Shown here: piece after piece, positions 5,481-11,719 of the stretch
Layout of the letters: every line of letters begins with the position of its first letter
Numbering within the stretch: the stretch's first letter is position 1
DNA from: Chloroflexota bacterium
Lineage (GTDB): Bacteria; Chloroflexota; Anaerolineae; Anaerolineales; Villigracilaceae
Direction: 5' to 3'
NCBI GenBank assembly: GCA_021796315.1
Contig: JAJYOH010000128.1
Coordinates: 1 to 11,719 of the forward strand
DNA: 11,719 nucleotides
The notes under the pieces: generated by a model
Databases searched by the model: none
What the model was told of the DNA's origin: nothing
What the model saw: the letters and a program-made list of their open reading frames with translations, nothing else
Program-made: the position numbers and the translations under genes

Positions 5481-7373
5481 ATGGCACGAAACAAAATAGT
5501 TTCGCTCTTTATTTGCTCAGTCATGTTTCTTGCGGGATGTGCTCCGGCTATCACGTTTCCGCCATCCACATTCATACCCACACCTATGACGCCTACATCT
5601 ACATCTGAACCGATCGCAACCGCGACCATACCACCCACGTCCACACCGCAACCCATGCCAGTCGGTGATTTGAATGGAGCGATATCTTTCGTGCAGCAAT
5701 TCAGTGCGGGAGGTCCTCAGTTACAGATAGTTGACCCAAACGGGGTTGATATCAAGGTTCTCGCCAAGAAATTCGGCACGATTCTATATTACGTGTGGTC
5801 GCCGAACGAACAATATATTGCGTTCTTATCGCAAAGAAAACTGTATGGAAAGCAAGAGTTGTTTGTGCTTGATCTTCATACATCTATTTCCGAGAGAATC
5901 GGCAGTGAAGACCTGAATATCGTAAGTTTTGCCTGGAGTCCGGACAATCGAACGTTGACATTCTCAACTGTGACCGGTGAAGGGAAGAATAGCACGGCAT
6001 TCCTTTACACAGTAAGCATAGATGACCCTACTACGACGCATAAAGTGTTACTCGAAATTGAAACGCATTCGATTGGGAGTTTGGCTTGGAGCGCGGATGG
6101 CAAGAAAATCTCCTTCACTTCACCTGACTACTACGAAAGCAATTCTGAAGCATGGAAACCGGATTGGTATGTAGTTGCTCCCGACGGTACACAATTCCAG
6201 CAAGTTGGTAGTACCAGCGGTCAAGATAGCGCGGTGGATAAAACGAAATTTGTCTGGAACGTTGCCTGGGCGCCGTCTGGAAGCCGAATTGCAATGGCAT
6301 CTATCTATGCAATTACGGCGCTTGATTTAGATACAAACGAAACACAGACTTTGACGCGCAATCCAAATGGCAATTTTGCCATCGTAAATCTTTCATGGTC
6401 GCCGGATGGAAAGCAAATCGCCTACAACATGATCCAACTCAGTTCCGCCAGCTATCCTTTCACATCCATTCATGTCTACAGTTTGGATAAGAAGACAGAC
6501 CGAGAATTGGTCGCGGCTCGAGGCGAAAGCATTGATAGTTTCGCATGGTCGCCGGACAGTTCTCAATTGGCGTTCACTCAATGCTCAGACATTTGCACCA
6601 TTTATCGCGCGGACATTAAAACGGACAAGACCACTGTGGTGAGGGCGGATCTTTTGCCTGGTATTACAAGCCTGACTCTTAAGTGGGTAGCGCCTGTCAA
6701 TGTAGCTCAGTCCGTTGTTCCTGCAACGCCTACGCCGATATCCCCATGGGCCGCTCTTTCCACCCCGCCAATTTACGATAGCTTTCAGGCTTCATCTCTG
6801 GATCCCGGCTTATGGAAAACGCCCACCTCGGATTACTTTACATATACAGTAAATCAAGGGCAATTGAAGATCAACACGAAAGGCTCTGCCGAAAATCAGG
6901 ATTATAGCCTACAACTTGGTGATGCCCGCGTTATGCGTGAATCCGTTGTGCTTGATGCTAAGATCAAAATCAATTCAGGCGATTTTGTAAGTGGGGGTTG
7001 GGGTGTTGCAAAGACAGCGATCTGGCTAAACTCGAGATCCATGAAATGGGCAACGCAATGCCGACTCGGCAACAATTTATTGAAGCCCACTTTTGTTTGT
7101 GACACAGCCAATGTTGAAAAGGGCTATGTTGTTACGTATCAGACGAAGTCGATACCTGTTAACTTTAATCGGTGGTATGACGTCCGTATTGAAATTCGCC
7201 GCTCAGATGGAGCCGTTCAGTATTATTTGGATGACACATTGCTGGATACGTACTTGTCTGATTATGCTCGCCAGTTGACGTATCACGTCACGAATCTCAC
7301 CGCGTATATAGGCGAGTATACAAGCTACGGATGGATCAGTGCGTTCTTCAAGGATGTGAGAATATCGAACTAG
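5481..7373 (+). CDS. Lipoprotein with TolB-like propeller and C-terminal jelly-roll domain
   Basis: 630 residues. MARNKIVSLFICSVMFLAGC is a lipoprotein signal peptide with lipobox LAGC (Cys20). A Thr/Pro/Ser-rich linker (about 27-60) follows, as in many surface lipoproteins of Anaerolineae. Seven W-S/A-P-D-type motifs at residues 106, 152, 203, 263, 306, 356 and 402, about 50 residues apart, mark a seven-bladed TolB/WD40-like (PD40) propeller. After a second Pro/Thr spacer comes a domain (about 430-630) starting YDSFQASSLDPGLW and ending in beta strands, consistent with a LamG/concanavalin-like or DUF1080-like fold. Probably a surface-exposed binding protein; ligand unknown. An earlier ATG at 5469 overlaps the GGAGGA ribosome-binding site, so 5481 is the start. 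It is the only plus-strand gene and converges on dinG with 35 nt between them. Confidence 0.9.
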   Translation: MARNKIVSLFICSVMFLAGCAPAITFPPSTFIPTPMTPTSTSEPIATATIPPTSTPQPMPVGDLNGAISFVQQFSAGGPQLQIVDPNGVDIKVLAKKFGTILYYVWSPNEQYIAFLSQRKLYGKQELFVLDLHTSISERIGSEDLNIVSFAWSPDNRTLTFSTVTGEGKNSTAFLYTVSIDDPTTTHKVLLEIETHSIGSLAWSADGKKISFTSPDYYESNSEAWKPDWYVVAPDGTQFQQVGSTSGQDSAVDKTKFVWNVAWAPSGSRIAMASIYAITALDLDTNETQTLTRNPNGNFAIVNLSWSPDGKQIAYNMIQLSSASYPFTSIHVYSLDKKTDRELVAARGESIDSFAWSPDSSQLAFTQCSDICTIYRADIKTDKTTVVRADLLPGITSLTLKWVAPVNVAQSVVPATPTPISPWAALSTPPIYDSFQASSLDPGLWKTPTSDYFTYTVNQGQLKINTKGSAENQDYSLQLGDARVMRESVVLDAKIKINSGDFVSGGWGVAKTAIWLNSRSMKWATQCRLGNNLLKPTFVCDTANVEKGYVVTYQTKSIPVNFNRWYDVRIEIRRSDGAVQYYLDDTLLDTYLSDYARQLTYHVTNLTAYIGEYTSYGWISAFFKDVRISN

Positions 7374-7408
7374 AAAGGCAATAAAGGAACTATCTTTTAG
7401 GTGCATAC

Positions 7409-10195
7409 TCACATTCCCAGCCATTTCCCAGCCTCGCGCGCCAAATTGACGGTTGGCCCTTGGCGTGACGTGCATTGCGGCAAGGATTCCAAGAACAGGC
7501 GGCCATATTGCTTGGTCAACACGCGGCGATCGAGAATGGCAACCACGCCGCGGTCGGAGGCGGTGCGGATCAATCGTCCGAAGCCCTGGCGGAATTTGAG
7601 AATGGCTTCGGGCAGGTAATATTCCTGGAATGAGTCCTCGTAAGTTTCCGAGCGCGCCGCGATGATCGGGTCGGACGGAACATCGAAAGGCAGCTTCGTC
7701 ATCACAACCACCGATAAAGATTCACCCGGCACATCCACGCCTTCCCAGAAGGAACGCGTGCCCAACAGCACGGCCCGGTCGGTGGACTTGAACGACTCGA
7801 GCAAAGCGTTCGGCGAAGAGCCGTCGCCGTGTTCGTAGACGGCAATATCTTCGTTCGCCAATTGGGTGGTGATGGCTTGCGAAGTCCTTTTCAAGGCGGC
7901 GTAAGAAGTGAACAATACCAGCATTCGTCCGCCGGTGGCTTTGGCTGTTGATATAATGGCGCGGTCGAGCGCCTGCTGGTAGCCGGGCTGATTGGGTTCG
8001 GGAATATCATTGGCAATATACAGCAGGGTCGAACTTTCGAAATCATACGGCGAGCCGAGCTGCATCTCGTCGGCTTCGTCCGCGCCGAGTGTGTTGCGCA
8101 AATATTGGAACTCGCCATGCGTGGTCAGCGTGGCGGACGTGAGAATGACGGATGTTTTTTCGTGCCACAAATATTGTTCGATCAATGGCCCGACTCTCAG
8201 CGGCGCGGCGTTTAATGAGACTCGATTCCCGTTGGGCTGGACTTCGATCCAATAGATTTGTTCGGCGGATGGATCGCTGATCATGGCTGAGACATTCGCT
8301 TCGGCCTCAGCTAATCGGCGGTACACGTTACCGAGATCGCCGATCACGTCTTCGAGATTTTCGTGCCCATCTGCATACAAGTCCGACGCGGCTTTATGAA
8401 TCTCAGCCAGTTGGTTGAGCAAAAGTTTCAAAGTTTCTCCGGCCGCGTCCCACGCGATTTCAACTTCATCCCAGCCAGGCAGAGTCCGCGTGGAGGGCAG
8501 GACGCGCGATTGCCAGGCGTAACTGCTTTTGGCCTGTCCGTCGCGCTGGATATCTGCGAAGTCTTTCAGGTTGTCGAAGAATTGCCGGTTGAGTTGTTCG
8601 AGACGGAAGGCACTGTCAGTGGCACGAGAAATTTTTTGCTGGAGCAGGCCGAAGTCGGAGGGACGAAGCGATTCGTGACTCTCGCCCAGTACGCGTCCCA
8701 GAGTCCCGGCATTCGATCCGCCGATCTCTTTCAGCATCCGTTCCATGTCGATTTGAGTCAAACGAAATGAAAGTGCGTTGGTGGTGGCCGATTCAAGATG
8801 GTGTGCTTCGTCCACGATGAGGTGCGAATATTCGGGCAGGACTTTGCTGCCGGTGGCGATATCCGAAAGCAGCAACGCATGATTGACGACCAGCACGTGC
8901 GCGGTTTGCGAGGCGGTCTTGGCGCGATGGAACGGGCACGCGCCGCCGGTGCGTTTGATGCAAGTCTCGGTCGTGCAGGCATCGTCTTCGGCGGAAAGCC
9001 GTACCCACACTTCGCGCTCAGGCTGGCCGTTGAGATTTAATTCGTTGCGGTCGCCGCTTTGATTGTTGAGCTGCCACACCATGACCTTTGCAAGCACGCG
9101 CATTTCTTCGCCGGTGCGCGGGCCGAAGTGTCGCAGGTTTTCAAGTCGGCGCGGGCAAAGATAATTGGCGCGTCCCTTCAAAACCGAAAAACGAAAATCA
9201 AGATTGAGCGCTTCGCTGAGACTCGGCAGGTCGCTGCGTGTGAGCTGGTCTTGCAGGTTGATGGTGTTGGTCGAGACGACGACGCGCATATTATTGCGGA
9301 CTGCGAACAAAGCGGCGGGTACAAGATAGGCAAAGGATTTTCCAACGCCGGTACCGGCCTCGACCATGAGATGCTGGCCAGTTGAAAGGGCCTTGGTCAC
9401 AGCCCGCAGCATTTCCACCTGCTCCGGCCTTTGCTCAAAGGATTCGAAATATTGTGAGAACGGCCCGCCGTATTCAAGGATGGACGCGACTTCCTCGACG
9501 TCGAGCGGGATCGGCGTTTCAGGATTTTCCAGCGGCGGATAGCGCTCCGCGTTTTCAAACGCGCGCGGCTTGCTTTTAACTTTTTTCGCCTGGATGCCGT
9601 CGTGCGCGATGGCTTTCAAAACTTGTTGGAATGTCCAGCCTGCGTCCCAGTCAATCGGATCGCTCAAGCGGACAATTTCTGCAACGAGATCAAGCGGCAG
9701 TTCCTTGGCCATCTCGAACAGACGATTGAAGACAGCCTGCGTGACGCGCGCATCGTCGAGGGCGCGATGCGTGGCGGGTAAAAGAATTCCAAGCTGCTTG
9801 CCGAGCGATCCGAGATTGTATCGGCTGGCGTTGGGAATTAAGACAGATGCCAATTCATAAGTGTCAATGACTTCGTTGTAGAGTAAAACGCCCGCTTGCT
9901 TTTGCAAAAAGCCCAGATCAAAACGAACGTTGTGTCCGACGAGGGGGGCGTTGCCTGCGAAGGCTTCGAGTTCATGAATGATACCGCGCAGGCGCGGAGC
10001 CTGCCGAACCATGGCATCGTCGATGCCGGTCAGGCCGGTGATGAATTCGGGAATGTGGCGATTGGGGTTAATGAGTGAAGACCATTCATCCTCGACGCGA
10101 TGTCCTTTGAATTTGACCGCCGCGATCTCAAGGATGGCGTCGCGGTTTTCATCGAGGCCCGTGGTTTCAATGTCTATGGCAACAATGGAGTCCAT
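7409..10195 (-). CDS. dinG: DnaQ-family exonuclease fused to DinG-type ATP-dependent helicase
   Basis: 928 residues, complete. The N-terminal DEDDh 3'-5' exonuclease has DIETTGL (Asp8, Glu10), NVRFDLGF (Asp93) and HRALDDA (His143, Asp148), so all catalytic residues are present. A linker of about 70 residues leads to an XPD/DinG superfamily-2 helicase: Walker A EAGTGVGKS (279-287), four Cys for an iron-sulfur cluster (347, 407, 412, 420), DEAH (462-465), and the C-terminal motifs GTRSFWEGVDVPGE and QGFGRLIR. The fusion matches the form found in Bacillus and many Gram-positive and Chloroflexota genomes; Escherichia coli DinG lacks the exonuclease. Role: DNA repair and structure unwinding in the cytosol. 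The start ATG has a distant AGGA (13 nt), which lies within a hairpin at 10205-10230. Confidence 0.95.
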   Translation of the reverse strand: MDSIVAIDIETTGLDENRDAILEIAAVKFKGHRVEDEWSSLINPNRHIPEFITGLTGIDDAMVRQAPRLRGIIHELEAFAGNAPLVGHNVRFDLGFLQKQAGVLLYNEVIDTYELASVLIPNASRYNLGSLGKQLGILLPATHRALDDARVTQAVFNRLFEMAKELPLDLVAEIVRLSDPIDWDAGWTFQQVLKAIAHDGIQAKKVKSKPRAFENAERYPPLENPETPIPLDVEEVASILEYGGPFSQYFESFEQRPEQVEMLRAVTKALSTGQHLMVEAGTGVGKSFAYLVPAALFAVRNNMRVVVSTNTINLQDQLTRSDLPSLSEALNLDFRFSVLKGRANYLCPRRLENLRHFGPRTGEEMRVLAKVMVWQLNNQSGDRNELNLNGQPEREVWVRLSAEDDACTTETCIKRTGGACPFHRAKTASQTAHVLVVNHALLLSDIATGSKVLPEYSHLIVDEAHHLESATTNALSFRLTQIDMERMLKEIGGSNAGTLGRVLGESHESLRPSDFGLLQQKISRATDSAFRLEQLNRQFFDNLKDFADIQRDGQAKSSYAWQSRVLPSTRTLPGWDEVEIAWDAAGETLKLLLNQLAEIHKAASDLYADGHENLEDVIGDLGNVYRRLAEAEANVSAMISDPSAEQIYWIEVQPNGNRVSLNAAPLRVGPLIEQYLWHEKTSVILTSATLTTHGEFQYLRNTLGADEADEMQLGSPYDFESSTLLYIANDIPEPNQPGYQQALDRAIISTAKATGGRMLVLFTSYAALKRTSQAITTQLANEDIAVYEHGDGSSPNALLESFKSTDRAVLLGTRSFWEGVDVPGESLSVVVMTKLPFDVPSDPIIAARSETYEDSFQEYYLPEAILKFRQGFGRLIRTASDRGVVAILDRRVLTKQYGRLFLESLPQCTSRQGPTVNLAREAGKWLGM

Positions 10196-10204
10196 GTGAA
10201 TAAT

Positions 10205-10230
10205 TTGTTCCTATCTTTTTGATAGAACAA
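10205..10230 (-). promoter_or_regulatory. Inverted repeat just upstream of dinG
   Basis: TTGTT-C-CTATC (10205-10215) and GATAGAACAA (10221-10230) form a 10-bp stem with one bulged C around a TTTTT loop. In the minus-strand mRNA it lies 9 nt before the dinG ATG and encloses the only AGGA-like ribosome-binding sequence. It could be an operator or a translation-masking hairpin. It does not match the Bacillus-type LexA box (GAAC-N4-GTTC). Confidence 0.45.
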
Positions 10231-10273
10231 GTGTACCATACGGCAAGCCGCGGAGGAAAGGGGATTAAAAAGC

Positions 10274-10313
10274 ATCCACAGATTACTCTGGTAATTTTGC
10301 GTAATCTGTGGAT
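10274..10313. terminator. Terminator-like hairpin after the plsX-NERD genes
   Basis: A perfect 13-bp stem, ATCCACAGATTAC (10274-10286) with GTAATCTGTGGAT (10301-10313), and a 14-nt loop. On the minus strand it is followed by GCTTTTTA, so it can end the plsX operon; on the plus strand the tail is TATTCTTTT. From memory, the arm sequence resembles an ATCTGTGGAT-type repeat dispersed in several bacterial phyla, so the terminator may have come from a repeat. Confidence 0.65.
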
Positions 10314-10355
10314 TATTCTTTTGGGTCACGGCGTTGGTGCAAAATAAAAAACATT

Positions 10356-10491
10356 ATGTCGTTGCGAGGGCGTTCTTCCCGAAGCAATCTCCAAAATTGA
10401 GGTGGAGATTGCTCACCTGCACTTGCAGCGCAGGTGCAAGTGTCGCCGCCAGGTTTCGACAGGCTCAACCCGCGGCGGCTCGTAATGACGT
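10356..10491. repeat. REP/MITE-like palindromic intergenic element
   Basis: The ends GTCGTTGCGAG (10358-10368) and CTCGTAATGAC (10479-10489) are inverted repeats, with two G-T pairs out of 11. Between them are three nested hairpins: GCAATCTCC/GGAGATTGC (10384-10410), CACCTGC/GCAGGTG (10414-10436) and GCCGCC/GGCGGC (10445-10479). The element also contains GTTTCGACAGGCTCAACC, a string I recall in repetitive intergenic elements of many bacteria. There is no ORF, so any mobility would depend on an enzyme elsewhere. Together with the hairpin at 10274-10313 it fills the 306-nt gap between dinG and the NERD-like gene. Confidence 0.65.
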
Positions 10492-10501
10492 GATAGAAAA
10501 A

Positions 10502-11197
10502 CTATTCCTGCGGCAGGGCGTCCGTGATCTTTTGCAGCATCAATGAACCCAAGGATTGTTCTTTCGATTTCTGCCGCACGAACTCTTTCAGCTTTTTGAT
10601 TGGCAGGGCGGGGATGGGCGCGTCGGCGGCTTCGATTTCGACTTGATCACTGGTGAACACCAAAATGCCTTTAATCTCCGGAACTTCATCTCCTTCCATT
10701 TTCTTGGAGAAATACTTCTTGAGAGAATCGATTTGATTTTCCAATTCGAGATCGGGGCGGCCGATACCTTCCTGCCCAAAGATGGTCATGTAGGCCTGCA
10801 TGAATCCGCCGCCGGATAATTTCCAACGGTTCTTTTCATATTTCACTTTGCCGCGCTGGTGGAGCGGCATCAAGATCCAGATCCCTGCCGAGCCAACCAG
10901 CAGATGCGAAACAGGCGTCACATAGTGATAGATGGTTGTATCGCCGGGCAAGCCTTTAAGACTCGCATCCAGTTGTTCGTCGGGGCGCGGGGTGCGGCCC
11001 CAACGATTGGTGAAGTACATTCCAACCTGTGTCATCATAAAGCCCACGATAAGCGCGGCAATGGAGTAATAAAACAACTCGGGTTTTGAGAAGGAGATAT
11101 ACATTCCGACGCCAAGCACGGCCAGCGCGCCCAGGCTTGTGAATTGTCCGATCTTGCTGTTACGTGCAATTAATTTTTCGTTCTTGATGATTTTCAT
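10502..11197 (-). CDS. Membrane protein with degenerate NERD-like domain
   Basis: 231 residues. Two adjacent membrane helices (about 15-34 and 41-62) follow a basic N-terminus; the rest is cytosolic. Residues 72-200 resemble the nuclease-related NERD fold: SHLLVGSAGIWILMPLHQRGKVKYEKNRWK matches the pattern of a hydrophobic strand, a gly-containing turn, a second strand and the G-x-V-x-Y-x-x-x-x-W segment. The Asp expected before the first strand and the Glu-x-Lys at the end of the second are replaced (Ser-His and Met-Pro-Leu), so nuclease activity is doubtful. The start ATG has AAAGGA five bases upstream. It lies 24 nt after plsX on the same strand and is probably co-transcribed. Function unknown; the NERD assignment is by pattern only. 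Confidence 0.75.
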   Translation of the reverse strand: MKIIKNEKLIARNSKIGQFTSLGALAVLGVGMYISFSKPELFYYSIAALIVGFMMTQVGMYFTNRWGRTPRPDEQLDASLKGLPGDTTIYHYVTPVSHLLVGSAGIWILMPLHQRGKVKYEKNRWKLSGGGFMQAYMTIFGQEGIGRPDLELENQIDSLKKYFSKKMEGDEVPEIKGILVFTSDQVEIEAADAPIPALPIKKLKEFVRQKSKEQSLGSLMLQKITDALPQE

Positions 11198-11221
11198 TGA
11201 TATCCTTTGTGTCCGTGCGGA

Positions 11222-11719
11222 TTATTTCTTCAAGCTTTCTTCAATGGCGGCTTTCATTGCGTCGAGCACTTTGGCTTCTGCCGCGTTCTTTGCAACACGG
11301 ATGGCGTTCTTGATGGCATATGCATCCGAACGGCCATGCCCGATAAAGACCAGTCCGTTCACGCCGAGCAGAGGGGCCGCGCCTTCCTCGGATGGGTCGA
11401 GCAGTTTTTTGATTTGACCCAGGGCGGGCTTTACCAGCAGTCCGCCAATTTTTGTCAACAGGTTTCCGGTCTTGATCGTCTCGCGGATCTTGTCAACGAT
11501 CAACGTGGCAACGGCTTCGTCCGACTTCAACATCACATTGCCGACGAATCCATCGGTCACGGCCACGTCTACTTTTCCGCCGATGACTTCTTTGCCTTCA
11601 ACGTTTCCAAAATAATTCAAACCGGATGCCTTCAATAAGGGCGTGGCGCCTTTCACTAATTCATTGCCTTTGCCTTCTTCTTCGCCGTTTGAAACCAGCC
11701 CAACCTTTGGATTTTTTAC
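11222..11719 (-). CDS. plsX: Phosphate acyltransferase PlsX, C-terminal 165 residues
   Basis: PlsX transfers acyl groups from acyl-ACP to phosphate, making acyl-phosphate for PlsY in phospholipid synthesis; it is a peripheral membrane enzyme. The frame enters from the right edge (base 11719) and reads NPKVGLVSNGEEEGKGNELV, KGATPLLKASGLNYFGNVEG and VAVTDGFVGNVMLKSDEAVA, the conserved C-terminal half of PlsX, then GGAAPLLGVNG-like (here EGAAPLLGVNGLVFIGHG) and a Lys/Ala-rich tail ending at TAA 11224-11222. About half of the usual 330-350 residues is visible; an internal GTG at 11656 is not the true start. The NERD-like gene follows after 24 nt. Confidence 0.95.
   Translation of the reverse strand, partial: VKNPKVGLVSNGEEEGKGNELVKGATPLLKASGLNYFGNVEGKEVIGGKVDVAVTDGFVGNVMLKSDEAVATLIVDKIRETIKTGNLLTKIGGLLVKPALGQIKKLLDPSEEGAAPLLGVNGLVFIGHGRSDAYAIKNAIRVAKNAAEAKVLDAMKAAIEESLKK

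Noticed and set aside
2606..7400. The string GAACTATCTTTTAG appears both near 2608 and near 7388
   Set aside because: Two AT-rich 14-mers without flanking similarity or a shared context; likely chance or the edge of low-complexity sequence.
8363..8770. Long plus-strand ORF inside dinG
   Set aside because: Antisense to a fully conserved helicase frame, with no ribosome-binding site or recognisable domain.
10205..10230. LexA operator before dinG
   Set aside because: The repeat reads GTTC...GAAC with wide spacing, not GAAC-N4-GTTC or the E. coli CTG-N10-CAG box.
10230..10258. Possible dinG promoter with TACACT as -10
   Set aside because: The matching -35 (TTCCTC) is weak and no consensus supports it, so no promoter was annotated.
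1..11719. tRNA, rRNA, CRISPR array, integrase or transposase genes
   Set aside because: None seen by eye; no tandem spacer-repeat pattern, cloverleaf or transposase motif found, although a careful RNA search could not be run.

Overview
The window looks like chromosomal DNA from a bacterium of the Chloroflexota, probably class Anaerolineae. This is inferred from protein style: a lipoprotein with a Thr/Pro-rich linker and a TolB-like propeller, a DnaQ-DinG fusion helicase, and a NERD-like membrane protein next to plsX. No rRNA or other taxonomic marker is present. Almost everything is on the minus strand; the only convincing plus-strand gene is the lipoprotein at 5481-7373.

Region 1 (1-2533) is an arginine biosynthesis operon read right to left: promoter, a long regulated leader, argG, a 62-nt gap with a strong hairpin, then argH, which runs off the left edge. 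The leader appears to be a transcription attenuator. Next to a near-consensus promoter lies a 35-codon, Arg-rich ORF (seven Arg; Arg-Thr-Arg-Arg at codons 9-12). A possible protector hairpin, a possible antiterminator and a textbook intrinsic terminator follow, all before argG. This is the most interesting signal in the window.

Region 2 (2615-5480) holds a small unknown ORF, a four-helix membrane protein of unknown function, and a 12-helix MFS transporter resembling the FLVCR family. A 55-bp direct repeat (3 differences) lies in front of the membrane protein and in front of the MFS gene. Each copy carries a TATAAT box seven bases before an ATG, followed by the first codons of an arylamine N-acetyltransferase (nat) gene: 53 codons survive at one site and only 7 recognisable codons at the other. 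This points to duplication and decay of a nat gene whose promoter may now serve other genes. A terminator sits before each copy.

Region 3 (5373-7408) is the plus-strand lipoprotein with its own promoter and Shine-Dalgarno sequence. It converges on region 4 (7409-10195), a complete DnaQ-exonuclease/DinG-helicase fusion. Region 5 (10196-10501) is intergenic, with an SD-masking hairpin before dinG, a terminator built from a repeat-like sequence, and a REP/MITE-like palindromic element. Region 6 (10502-11719) is the 3' part of plsX followed 24 nt later by a NERD-like membrane protein whose expected catalytic residues appear to be missing.

In three places a -10 box lies only 7-10 nt from an ATG. 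Leaderless transcripts are therefore probably normal in this organism, which strengthens the reading of the argG leader ORF as translated.
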